DNA of 64,000 nt from Physcomitrium patens (Eukaryota; Streptophyta; Bryopsida; Funariales; Funariaceae), in contig NC_037255.1 in NCBI RefSeq assembly GCF_000002425.4, positions 24,827,389-24,891,388 of the forward strand, written 5' to 3'. Made by a program: the position numbers and the translations under genes. Within the stretch, counting starts at the first letter, position 1, and each line of letters begins with the position of its first letter. Positions 35,946-48,903 of this stretch are shown here, piece after piece. Under the pieces are notes generated by a model. That model was not told where the DNA came from. It saw nothing but the letters and a program-made list of their open reading frames with translations, and did not search any database.

Positions 35946-37244
35946 TTATTTATATTTAGGGTGTTGCTAATACCACTAGAGTTTTATTATTTTTATGATA
36001 GTTTATTTTTAGTATTTTAAAATATTAAGATTAGATATATTTTTTGTATGATAGAATACAAAAAAAATATTAGAAATATTTATAAATTTTTAATGAAATT
36101 ATTTTTTAAAAAAAAACAAAAGAAATATATTGAATTAGTGGAAATTTATATTAGTAACAATTGTGGTAGCATATGGTGGATGATATATTATGGTGATAAT
36201 AATAGAAATTATGATTGCATTAGAAATATCTTATATTTTTATACAATTACAGTGTAATTTCAATCTTAGATTAGAAATATTCTTTTTGATAAGGAATGCT
36301 TTGCTTATATGATTGGATTGTAGACTTATGTGAAAAATGTAAAATACATAAGTTTTGACAATGAAAGCTTTAATTAAAATTAACAACGAATGTATGGTTG
36401 TGGTGCATATAATAATTCATTTATTTTAAGAATTGTTTCAAATCAAATTAATTGCATTAATGATTCATAATGATTTGATTAAATTATAAAAAATAATAAA
36501 TCAGATATTTTGTTTTTAATATAAAAAATAAAAAATAATTTTAATCTTATATATATGCATATAAAAATAATAAGTAAACATACATAGTACTCATTTTAGT
36601 AAATAAAAAATAACATGTAAATAACATTGTGTTATAATTGAATTAAAGTTAACTTATGCACATGCTTTTTTTAATCTTTGCTTTGTAACACAAATGTCAA
36701 TTTTTTCCTTAATGATTGCAATTTGAAGAAAATGTACTTCACTAGATAGTTATCAATTCATTGAAATGTAGGTAAAATATACACAATACAAATACCAAAA
36801 TCAAAAAATCACTCCTACTTGGTGGAAACAATTCCTTCCAAACAATTTCTCTCATTTCTTCTCATAACACAACTTATGAAAATTTGAATTCTTTTCAATA
36901 AATGCATTCCAACTCTTTGTGTGTTGATGCATCTAGCCATCAAACTAGATAATTGATCATGCAAAAAGTCCACAAAAAACAAGTGTAGATACCCAATAAC
37001 ACACCCACATGAAGTTGCCATGCCATGCCGAGGGATGGGCAGAAGAATATGCCTCAGAAACCAACTAACTAATTAACTGTCTTCTTCCCACTGGGACTTC
37101 AAGGATTAAGAGGCTTTGAATTGAAGGAGCTGAAGCAGGTGGGGGCGAAGATGGAAAATATAGCGGATATAACGAGGTGGGGCCCTCACCAATTTAGAAC
37201 TAACAAGAAAAGAAGCCAAGTTGAAAGTGTTGCAAGAACTGGGA
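34971..37244. other. AT-rich intergenic DNA downstream of the HEAT gene
   Basis: Contains a TA run at about 35,046-35,076 and a TA run followed by a TG run at about 35,903-35,945. The part from about 37,020 to 37,244 is GC-richer and probably includes the 3' UTR of the minus-strand HEAT-repeat gene. No gene is seen. Confidence 0.5.
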
Positions 37245-40200
37245 CTACAACAGCTTCTGGAAATTTTGGGCAGCGGTGATTTTTCCGCCATGCATGTACA
37301 TGGAACTGAGAGCTAGGACGGCCCTTTCAGCGTCGACACATCTAGACGAGACCTTGTCGCTGGTACCACACAACTCTTGATTCTCAATAAGGCGGTAGCC
37401 ATGTTGGTCCCTTGGAGGAGGTAACGGCTTTTCATCGTATTCCGATGTACAAACAGGTTTGCTTGTAGTCCCGAAAACTTCCTCTTCGTACAGCTCACCA
37501 CTCCAGGGTAAGTCCCTTCTCGTCGAAAGCAGTACCGTAGAGAGCCACTTGTGTAAGAAACTAGTCCGCTGGAAAGCACAACAGAACCACAATTAGTTAG
37601 CACTTGCTAGAACACAAGTAGTATAGCATACTTTGTAATGGGTTGGGACTTGTTCACATGGTGAAGCTAGGAAATAGGATGTACAGCTTACTTTGGGAAG
37701 CATGTCCTTCAGAATGTCGTAGTCCTGTGGTTGCCCTAGCGCTAGCACATGAATCGTAGAACGATTGAGCTGCAATCGAAAAACGAATCGGACGCAGACC
37801 AACAGTTCAGAAACTGATTGAAAGATCCAGTATAGGTCTGTTCCACTTCGTATGGAGAAACTCTCATCACCAAGCATTTAAGTGTCCTTAAGGATGCAAT
37901 CAGTTGTTTTCTTTCAAGTAAATATATCTTAATATTCTTTACCGTCAAAACGAAGTGAATGCTGGTCGATCAACAAAAACGGCAGTGAATCTCGAGGTGT
38001 GCAAATACCTGATCTGCAAGAGCTGCTTGATACTTCATTGATGTTGGTCCAGTGCCAGCATCGTTTTCTAAAGAGTCCAGTGACTGTATAAGGGTTTGCA
38101 CCACATCTCCGTAGGTCACTCCGTAATCTGCATAAACAATATGAATGGTTGAATATGCCATGTGATTGCCTGCTGGAATTGATGAGGAGATTTCCACTAA
38201 TTCAAAGTACATGCAAGAAAGTACTTTGAATGAGTGCGATCTTCTCCATGAATTCGATTGAGGAAATCTAACCTCAGTCTAGTGCATCAATGACGCAAGT
38301 AGAGGTATCCGATACCTTCTCGTGAATTTGGAACAGCTAAGGCAGAGGCAGCATGCATGCGAATCTTGAAGTTGGATGAACCCCGCAACAGTAACAGGAG
38401 TATACTGAAGACGGACAATGCCCTGCTCAAACACAACATGATTAGCATGTAATCACATCAAACAAGAGCATCTTAAAAATAAGCAACACACCGCAGAAGA
38501 GGTAAAAAGCAGAAGGATGAACTACACAGGAAACTAAAAATCGAAAACTTTGAGAAGAAGAAAAAGAGTAGGAAGAAGAAACTCACTCCCAATTCCCAAC
38601 TTCACCAATCTAAACTTCCTATAGAATGGTAGAGTGAGAAGCTTACCACGGTGCAGATGATAGTTGAATACTTCGGTTCAAAAACAGGTTCCCGAGAGCA
38701 TGGCAAACATTCCATTGCACCTGCAGAAAAATCAGAGTCTCCATCAATCTCAGATACGCTGCCCAATCATGACAACTAATCAGTACAGTCGATTTACAGA
38801 ATATGTAGGATTCTGTAAAATCACATGAGGAAGAACACATTGAACAAAACACGGACCTTAACATTCCCTGTTGTTACGCATGACACAAATGTTTGCACCA
38901 TTGTACCCAACCATTGTGAGGCAGGGGTTTGATTTGTACGAGAATAGACAACATTTTTGTGCCCCATCTCTATGTCACTAAAGTCAACAAATCTTGCAAG
39001 GTTGCCGAGAGCTCTCACGACGTTGGCACGCACCTGTTTTGATCAGAGCGTTAAATGAATGTCTAAATTGATGCAGGCGATTTATGTTCCTCGCCTAATT
39101 CTCACTTGAATCCTTCACAACATATCAAAATTCTAGAATAAAGAAGCTATGAAAATCGAAACTCAAATAGATTAGTGATCATACTCTGACCTTATCGCCA
39201 TCATTTGCAGCCTTGAAGGTGCACTCGGCCAAGGACCCAAGTGGCACATCTTCCAACGGGTAGTCTGCACACAACAAGATCGCTAGGGCTTTAGAATTGT
39301 CGGGTTGCAGCATTACGATTGCATATAAGAGGCCAATTCCGTAGAGAGAGAACAAGTGAACCAAGAACCCTCTCAATATCTTGGGGTAGAATTTGGACGC
39401 GACAATGAGGACTTACTAGCTTCCTTAGCATCATCTGTCTCCGCAATGCTGCAGAGAGCATCACAGAGATTTGCTACAGCCCATGAAGCAGTGATCCGAA
39501 CCTGCACAGAAGCAATTCGTTGCTTAAATCCGTCCTTCAGATAAAATGTGGCGCAGCTAGGCGTAACCACATAAAGATCAAACCGTAGCATAAACCACTT
39601 TACTATATCCAAAGATATTTTGTAGAAAGGAAATGCTAGAAGACGTCACGAACAAATACACATACCGCAGCAGAGATGTCTTCCATTCTCGACAGAAGAA
39701 GATTAATTATCGGAATAACCTTCTCCTTGCTGCCCAGATACCACGAACTCCATTTTAACACATGAAAGATACAGCATCTTAAACGCTCCAAACGAGAAAA
39801 ACTAGAAGAGGCTAAACGCACTATTTTCTCAATATTCATTGCAAAAAGCACGAAAACAAACTACGAAGACTGGAAAGTTTGAGCATTCATACCCCTTTGA
39901 TACTTGAGGAAATCCCACAGTGACACCAACAGCCCGACAAGCTGCTGAACGCACTGCCGGTGTATCATCTTCACGAGAGGCACGCATCTATATCACCATA
40001 ATCAACAATCTGAACCGGTCAGATCATGTAAAAAAAAAATCTCAATTTTTAAAATTTCACATCTGAATTTGAATACTGATCAACAGCACAGCTATCAAAG
40101 CAGTCTTACGATAGCCTACAGAGCTGGAAAAGAACGTACCACAGAAGAAATAATGAACTCCTGCTTCTGGACCGGTAAGGCAGAAAATACAGCTGGTGTC

Positions 40201-43200
40201 AACCCAGCAAAACATGTTAACGCTGCTCCTCGAACCTACACCATGTAACATCACAAAAACAACAAAATTACAAGTTGCCAAAAAGAGGAGCAAGTGACGA
40301 AATCGTTGCAGTCTGAAAATTGCTATCTAAAGCAACCAATCTGCCCAATTACCATAGGTGCACTGTGAATCAATGCCGCAGGCAAGAGACGGTCAAGAGC
40401 TTGAAGCCATTGTGGACATCCATCATCTGCTCGAACAGATTCCATGCTACTAGAGGGGGCAAAAAGAGATTTTGGTCCCAAATGCATTGGTGCAGCCTTC
40501 AATAAGCTGTCATCATTCGACTCATCTGGCACTTCAAAGCCTGATAGTGCTCGAAGAGTTTCATCCAAAAGCTAGGCAAACAAAACGACAAACGTCAGTG
40601 CTAGCAGAAAGTTTCCTGAACATAGAAAACAGTTGAATTATTCCATATTTAAAAAATGAATACATTTTGGCACTGCTGAGCATTCTCACAACCATCGTTA
40701 CCGAATTCTTTAACACAAGAGGACTAAAAGTAAGCACCCATATTTATCACACCTTGATGGCACTCTGCACCAGTTTGTCATCACATATTCGTGAAGGTTG
40801 AGCATACCCAGCAGACAGAGAACCTCTTGCTGGACTCGATGGGCTCGTGCGTGCTTTCTCCCACCCCATGTCAACCACCTCAGCCACGGTCTTAAATACT
40901 TGGTCCCAGTAGCTGGGCACTATCATTGGATAGTTATGAACTGCAGCCTTGATAGCCTGTAAAAGAATTACAACAAGCTAAGTAAACATGATCTGGCATA
41001 TAATATCCTATCAAATCTCAAAAGTAATATCAATATCAACAACAACCCCATAAACATGAATAGAACAGACAGAATCTAAATTTCAACTAACCTGGAATGC
41101 CTCAACTCGCACAGCAGAAGATGCGGGTGATCGAGAGTACGATATCAAATCCATTAAGACGGTGTGCGGTAACGAAGCGCCACTAATCTCTGTAGTAATA
41201 CACAGTGAACATTAAATAGGATAAGCGAAGTAAGAGCAAAAATTACTTTACAATCTGACAGCTCACATACCTGCCATAGAGAATTCACCACAATTCTGGT
41301 TCCTTTAATACGTCTAAGGTATGGCAAAAACATTACGTCAAGATCGTACAGGGATCAAAAAGCCAAATTACACATGAAACACTTGCAGCTGAAGTTACGA
41401 GCAACGGAGTTCACATTAACCTACCGGAGGGATTCTTCACGGTGAGGATGGAGGCCATGCCAGTGGATGCAGGAGTAGTGCTCAAAGCTGCGCCCAGACA
41501 ATTAACTGCTGCAGTCTGTATCATGTTAAGTACATACACATATGTTAAAAGAAGAGATTCTCAATGCGAAAAAGAATTCGAGAACTATTGCACTGCAGGT
41601 ACCAAAGGGGATAAATTGCATTGCCATATTCCAAAAGCGAATTCGCAGCATTACACGATATCAAGAACGACACAAATACCACTGTGTTGCTCTGATCTGT
41701 AGACGAGTTTAACAACTCTTGGGTTTTCTTGGCTACAGAGAGGACGACATTCGGTAGCAGTAGCGAGGGCAGGCGATTGTACCTGCTCAGAAACAACATT
41801 TGTGAGAGCGTTTAATACGGGCATCTAGTTCACTAATGAATGAATTAGAAAAGTGCAGTGCATGAATAAGTTAGAAGTTAATTAAAGATGGCAAAAGATA
41901 CTGAATAGGTGGAGCATGATAGGGACGAATTGGTGATTTCTGTCAAGGACACAACAGATTGATCAAAGAGGTTGAGAAGGCTTACGGTGCCGCAGTCACA
42001 AGAAGAGAGAGGGCCTTAAGGGCAGCAACGAGCGTGCCACTGTGCTTTTCGTTGGACACGACATGCACAAGACCTGCAGATTGCCCATGACTAAAATGTT
42101 GAGTATAAAAGCTAATTCAAAGAACCAATGGAGGTATTCAATGAGGCCTTATAAGGATCTTCTTTTTCTTCATGCCAGATCGGCGATACCAGCATCCAAC
42201 TGCACTATTAAGGATAGCATATATCCAGACCCACACACGCAGTGTTGTTTCTTCCATCTTTGCAAAGCCAATCCGTCTTAGAAGCAAATAACACGGGAGG
42301 ATGAAAGCATATTTTCCATGTTAAAAATCGTTTGCTACATAGTTTATAACAATGACCATGTCCGTGAACTTAGAATACTTTTTTAACGGAATAGAAAAAT
42401 ACGATGAATGAAAACGGACACATGAAGCCATGAGGACGTACCAGTATGGAGTTGGATAACAATCTGTCCCAAAGTGCTCGATAGCGTTGTAAATGGGATC
42501 TTTTGCGCAAGCTCCCGGTACTCCGCAACATGCAGAAATGCACGTACTGGACCTTCTAACATAACTGATATCGTGGTAGCCGCTGCAACGCGAGCCTGGT
42601 CATTCAGAACCGTCCACCGACGTTAATACATCCGTAAAGGAAGGAAATACAGTAGATGTCGACTGCATAAGCTCATACCAATATTACTCTTATCGAACTT
42701 TGACCTAGGCTTGAAGAGCCGCCTACCTTGTAAGACCACAAAGCACAAAATCATACCTTCACAATGGGATCAAAGAGAAGGGTTGTAAGCAGCGTAGCTT
42801 GATAAGGCCTGTGTCAATTTCAAGACTTAGACAAATTATTGAAAAGAAATAGATAATTGTCATCAATCGTTTAAAGCCATAACGAGGTAAACCCACAACC
42901 CAGTACAGAAGCTGACCACAAAATGTATTTTTCAGGGCACAATAGGCCTCAAACAGAGCACATCAGCACTTACTAAAAATCAGAAAGATATGTGGTAGAG
43001 AATGAATTTAAGATAAAAGGAGTGTGTTACCGGGGTTGCAAAACATCATGCGTTGGAAGAAGTAAAGCCCAATGTGCATGCAGAGACTTTGGATCTGCCC
43101 TAGCCAGCACCTAAAAACAATGATACATGCCATTGTTATGTGAAATCAATTCATTGTCGAGACCCTTGTAGAAAAATACGAAAAAACATGAAACTTTGAA

Positions 43201-46048
43201 AGCTTGGGCCACTAAAGGTACCAAAAGTTCCTAAGCCTCAAAACATGAAACAAGAGGGTAAGCCGCCATTTTCCACGTGACGATGAACAAATGCTTGTGG
43301 CAAAAAACGCTTGAATGCACATTCGGAATGACCAATAAAGCAAGGACCTAGAAGAGCAGGCATACCAGAAACAATTAGACTACATAAAAATTCCAAACTT
43401 GTGCAAGATTAGATTATCATATAGAGGAAAAACACAACACCTGAACAATTAAGATGGCAGTAGTCCGGCACTTGGAGCTCTTGTAGCGGTCATTGTTCGA
43501 AACAGAACCATCACTGTCACTCTGGTCAGAATCGAATGAGAAACCCCTTGAACCAGCTTCATCTACCATGCTCGTGCTCTCACTGTTAGTGCGAGCAGGA
43601 GGTTGGACAGGACTACGCAGCTGTGGAGGGCGGTAGGCGCTCGCCTCTTTCCATGAACGTGATTCTGAAGTCTGAATTTGGCTACTGCTCAAGCCGTAAA
43701 GAAAAAACATGCGTAGAAACCCCACGTAGGATGCTACCTGTCCAAGAAAAAATTGTTAAACTTAGATTGAATTTAAATTACTGTGGTGCAAGTTCTACTA
43801 AGTCTCAAAGTGAACCTTGAAGACTTAGCCCATAATCTAATAAACAGCAACATGAAAAGAAAATGGTAGAGGAAATGGATGCCATACATGCTCTTCTAGT
43901 GACCCCTTCCGCTCAGACAGCACAAGATGCACACATCGAAGCAAAGCTCCAAAATATCTGCTCATGAACACAAGCTGTTGTCAGAACACAGCCACCGCAG
44001 TAGTGAAATTCATGGTTAATTCGTCCAGACAGGCCTAGACAACCCCCTAAAGCAAAATACTTACAGACAGAAATTCACTCCTTTTTGACTAAACTGTTTC
44101 ACATGTCAAACTTTGGAATAACCATGCGCTTCAGAAGAACATAACTGCCCCTATAGTATTCTAGATATACTATTCACAAAACAAGTTTATAAAATGGACA
44201 GATCTTCACTTTATCATTTATTCCTAGCTAGACACTTCTGGAAATAGAAATATCAACCTGGAAGAATCATAACCCTCCGTTAATGGGCCTTTAGAAGCAA
44301 AACGTTCAGTGACTATCCGCAGTTCCTGCTTTGCAATAACAACAGTAAAATGTCGATATCCAATGTGTATAAATGACTACTATAATCTTGTGTGAGTGCT
44401 ATTTTCTACGACGGTATCAAATTCAGCTCAATATCACGATAAGTATTTTCTCCCTGATGTCGAAAGATCCATACCTGACTATCAAACTACAATCCGGTAG
44501 AGAAATCGTGTGTGAATATAATCTAATCTTATAAAAGTATGATTGAACATATCAAACCTTGACTAAATACAAGATACCCTGTCTAATGACATGACGTACC
44601 TGTACAGTCAATTTCCAAGTCTCGTTGGATATCACTGGTTCTGCTCGTGTATAGACATTGCCTATTGCTACGAACGCAAGCCTCTGAACTTCCATATCGT
44701 CATCAACATTCCTAGACCAACCTGAGGCGATTGCTCTTGAGCCTGAACCATTATGCTGGCCGCGTAACGATGTCGCTGGATGAGTTACTAACCCCAGAAG
44801 AAATAAAACAAGAGACGAGACCTCATCCACAGGCAGCTGGTCTGCGTTGTCATGCAATACTTGCCTGTGCACAAGACCGAACGACATGAGCAATGACGCT
44901 ACTTACTATCCGGTGCTTCTTCTACTTCGACATTTTACGGAGCAACTAAAAGATCAAGGTATCCTGAAAGACACAATGCGAACTTAGTCCATATCACGCA
45001 CCCAAGAGCTGTTAGGGCTTCAATCTTCGCCTTACTGGCGTCAACACCACCATCTTCCTCCAAGATAATCACTGCGGTAGCTGTTGAAATAGTTCCTTGA
45101 AAAAACTTCACTAAAGCGAGCAGAGCGTGAGTACTAAATTCCAATTGGATTCGAAAGCTGATCTCATTCACCTGCATACGGTAGAATTTGTAAGGAACCC
45201 GTATTCGATCCAAAAAATACCAGGGTGCTTCAGTCTAAGAAACCAAGACTAAGAGACACGGATGACGTAGACTTAAGATACTGATTCTAAAAGACAGCGA
45301 CTGTGACAATTAGAGAACACATTGAAGAAATGTTGCCAGAGAGAGTGTTAATACGTCCAAATACCAAATTACATGTGTTGCGGCAAATGCGCGCCGACTC
45401 AGCACCATCCACAGGAAGCCATCTCCCAGACACTGCTTGCACCAACAAAGATACATCTGCTGCAACCTGAGGCGATCACAATGTAGCACAGAAACGATTC
45501 ATTCCATCTACCTATCCAGCATTCAGCGCGACACGAAACAGCCGTCGCGAGAAGACGAAATAATTTCCGAAATCAATCATGACCTAATTCTATTAACCAG
45601 CTATTATATTCCATTTCCACTGCAAATTGTCAATCGTTTACATCCTTCAGCACTACTACTCTCACAGTGAATGCTAAGCTCTCGAATGATTGATATTTGT
45701 ATACAGCACCCTAATGAACTTGCTGATCAGTCAATTGCTTCACCGAGTACTAGCAGAAGGTACAAAAAATTAACAGTAGAAGAGGGTCAGAGCAACTCGT
45801 TAGCACTTGAAATGCCACAAACACGGAGGAAACGCCCCGACATTGCCAAACCAGAAAATTACACTGAAAGAGAGGCTAATTTATAGAAGGAGCACCTCGC
45901 GAAGTGGAATTCGAGTAGCAGACTGCAGTAGAGTGGGAGCATGAGAGAGCAGATGCGGCACCAAAGTAGAAGGCTCCACGGCAGCCCGCAAAGAATCGAA
46001 CACCCATCGCCACGCGCAACTAGTGCGCTGCTGCGGCTGCTCCGCCAT
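37245..46048 (-). CDS. HEATR6-like HEAT-repeat protein, 27 exons
   Basis: Exons in gene order: 46048-45896, 45466-45373, 45227-45002, 44864-44600, 44325-44258, 43957-43888, 43737-43441, 43110-43031, 42808-42757, 42595-42442, 42073-41986, 41782-41680, 41515-41425, 41189-41092, 40956-40753, 40571-40353, 40235-40140, 39987-39893, 39747-39666, 39501-39417, 39264-39191, 39033-38857, 38720-38647, 38422-38316, 38127-38009, 37769-37692, 37568-37245. All introns are GT-AG, all phases join, and the sum is 3,573 nt (1,190 residues), close to animal HEATR6. Helical repeats run throughout. A Ser/Asp-rich linker lies at about 355-375. The DUF4042-type block (about 400-540) includes Val-Met-Leu-Glu-Gly-Pro and Thr-Leu-Ser-Ser-Thr-Leu-Gly-Gln. 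The C-terminal part has family hallmarks such as Leu-Gly-Asn-Leu-Ala-Arg-Phe and Gln-Trp-Asn-Val-Cys-His-Ala-Leu. Molecular function is not established; a scaffold role is inferred from HEAT repeats. The acceptor of exon 3 is the least certain. Confidence 0.92.
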
Positions 46049-47274
46049 GGAAACAGCTGTTTTCGCCTCTCAGGTATCACCGTACTCTACAATCATCTCA
46101 CCCTCCATCAACATTTCTTCATCTTGAGATGTCTCACAATCCCCTAATTGCCTTCCTTCAGCAATCATCCATAACCCAACTGCAAATGCAGCCTACACAT
46201 AATCAATCAACACCTCTCATCTCTGGGCTGTCATTGAAACAAATAACTCTGAACGCACAACCCAGGAGCATCAATCCGCAAGCTATGCACAAACTCTCCA
46301 CACTTGAATGGCACAGAGGCCAGGCACTGATCCTAGACAGTAACCCTAAGTCAATTCATAAGTTGTCTTTCTCAATCCTTAAGATGTAGTAATCATGCGT
46401 GATCACCCAAGCACTCGCTTTCTTAGCTTGAAGAACTCTGGCAAAGCAGACATTGCGTCAGCAAACAGAATACGTCAATATGCCGTCAAGTCGCAGATCA
46501 GTCTGTGAATCTGTACTCCGAGAATCTGCCAAACCATCAAAGATGCCGAAAGAATAGGTTCTTAAAAAAGAGACACCTGTAGCGTTGCCATAGCTTCGCC
46601 CAGAAATCGTCCAAAACCACAGCCTCACGTTTCAATGCTTAAGGGTATACCTATTCAGGAATTTTCGGTGCCTGAACGCCATTAATTGGCTCACTCTATC
46701 CAATGCCCCTCAGCACCCTAGATTCAAATTGTTTTGAATACCCCAAAATACCCTAGCTGACGGGATGATGTCCATAGCACCAATCTGTTAATGCACATCT
46801 TGAGCGCGACTTTAAGCCAATCGAGATGAAGCTGTAGGAAAACTCATTAAACAGTACAAAAACATCCAATGTTCATGAATTGAGACTTTTGTGAGGGCTG
46901 GAAAATTTCAATGCACTTTTAGTAGTAGTTTGACATTGCACGGTGGAATTTCATCCTTGCTGACGACGGCCTACACACACCGAAGTTCAGAAAATGAGTC
47001 TAATTTTAAGTAAGCTTAACCTCAATAACCTGGCATGCCATACGTACCAGTAGAGCTATCCACATTCTACAAATGCGGTTCGTTTGAGCTGGCATTTTGG
47101 CATTTCTGGTAATGTGCGCTAACTCTTCATTAATGTCGTTTGTTTTTGACATTTCTGACCTAGGTGCACGAAGGGATCCTGAATAATCATCAGATTGTGA
47201 TGCAACGGAAAGCGTGCATACCTCAAATATAGGATTTCTAAGATGGAGGGGTTTGGCAGAATACGTTCTACCTG
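46049..47274. promoter_or_regulatory. Shared divergent promoter region
   Basis: This 1.2-kb interval separates the start codons of the minus-strand HEAT-repeat gene and the plus-strand hydrolase, so it must hold both promoters and both 5' UTRs. I see no strong TATA box placed for either gene. The open frames inside it show no protein features. Confidence 0.6.
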
Positions 47275-48903
47275 ATGACTACGATGACGCAGAGTACAGT
47301 TCTTCCTTGTTCAACCCAGACTCCTTTGCCATCTGCAGCTTTTTGTGTTTCTCCTTCTCAGTCTTTTGCATTTGTATGTAGGGTTTCCCCTCCGGTGATT
47401 GCACATTCACTGATAGGGAGGGCTGTATGTGTTCGGCACTGCTCCCATAGCTTGGAAGCACGATTGAGATGGAAACAATCGTTTAGGGCAAGTTCAGATT
47501 TCTGGGTTGAATTGCAGGGACATGAGTCGCAGAGAGATTCCTTTGACTTTTCCGCATTTGGAGTACGTAATCGAGACTGCCAGAAGTTGAAGTTGCGGTG
47601 TCGGGCTATGGCGGATCCGAGCGCAAAGGAAGCTGGTGGCCTCCCAGCGCAAGAGTTTACATTTACGAATAAAAATGGACAGAGGTTGAAGGGGTTGCTT
47701 GTGGACGGCGGTGCTGGATCGAAGGAGGTCTGCATTCTATGTCACGGCTTCCGATCATCGAAGCAGAGCGGCACCTTGAGTGCTATTTCTGCTGGGTTGG
47801 CGGAGGCTGGAGTAAGCACATTCCGATTCGATTTCTCTGGGAACGGCGAGAGCGAGGGGAAATTTGCGTATGGAAATTATTGGCAAGAGGTGGAGGACCT
47901 GCGCGCGGCGTTCGAGTTTTGGACTTCTAAAGGGTCCAGGGTTGTTTGTGTGGCCGGTCACAGCAAGGGTGGCAACTGCGTGGTATTGTACGCATCGAAG
48001 TACCATGACGTGCCCTGTGTGATCAACATCAGCGGCCGATTTGCCCTAGAGAAAGGTCAGTGCCCTGTCCATTGGCAGTTGCCTCGTCTTTCCAACATGA
48101 GGATTTCTACCGTTGCAGGTGCTACATGTTCGGTCCGCGCCGCAATAGCACGTAGCTTTGAAAAGTGATCATCTAGTCTGCACCTTCGCAACGTTGTTGC
48201 GTGTCTTATGCTCTTTTTAATAGAACGTCGAACTCGCGATGCATGTTGATGATACATTCCACTTTAAATGACATCAGACCACTCCACATTGTCAAATGGA
48301 TGTAGCTGGCAGAGAGATGAAACACATGTATTGGAGTGCCATTTCAAGCTATTGTGCAACCATCCTTACTTTTTCTAGTTTTCTCTGGCCTCGATTTAAT
48401 ATGCTGTGGTCAATTACCCGCCTCTCTTTTAGTACTCCGCAACTCTTTCACTTGGCGCAGCGTTGGGGAATCCTGCACGTTTGTAATTTTTTGGCGATTG
48501 GCTCCTTGGATTGAGTACAGGGATCCTGGAGCGATTCGGGGGGCAAGAAGGGCTAAAGAAGTTGGAAGATGAAGGAGTTCTGGACATCAAAGATGCAGCT
48601 GGAAATGTTGAGTACCAGGTGACGAAAGCAGATTTGCGAGACAGATTGACTACGAACATGCACGCAGCATGTTTAGCCATTCCTGAGTCTACCAGAGTAC
48701 TCACCATCCATGGAACTAATGATGAGATTATCCCCGCAGACGACGCATATCAATTTGCACAACGCATCTCGACTCACAAGCTCGTGCTTGTGAAGGACGC
48801 CGATCACAGCTACCGCGGCCATCAAAGTCAGCTGGTAAAGCACGTTCTGGAGTTTCTAAAGGAGACCAGTGCTCTACAGGAATCCAGCGCATTGCAGACT
48901 TGA
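47275..48903 (+). CDS. Alpha/beta hydrolase (serine esterase/lipase-like), two exons
   Basis: Exons 47275-48055 and 48521-48903 join in phase (GT-AG, 465-bp intron) to give 387 residues. The fold signatures are all present: an oxyanion-side His-Gly motif (Cys-His-Gly-Phe, about 156-159), the nucleophile elbow Gly-His-Ser-Lys-Gly-Gly with Ser230, the acid Asp328 in Gly-Thr-Asn-Asp-Glu, and His356 in Asp-His-Ser-Tyr. The first 110 residues are rich in Ser, Arg and Cys, poor in acids at the start, and lie before the conserved domain, which fits a plastid transit peptide. Two in-frame Met codons lie at residues 1 and 4; I chose the first. A later Met at residue 112, just before the domain, could start a cytosolic form. 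Substrate is unknown. It resembles the plant single-domain hydrolases annotated as esterase/lipase, close to bacterial BAAT/dienelactone-type enzymes. Confidence 0.88.

Noticed and set aside
36048-36257. Plus-strand 69-codon frame in AT-rich DNA
   Set aside because: Composition (Lys, Ile, Tyr, Asn) is what random AT-rich sequence gives; no motif is visible.
48296-48572. Two plus-strand open frames between the hydrolase exons
   Set aside because: They lie in the intron that is required to join the catalytic Ser to the Asp and His in one frame.
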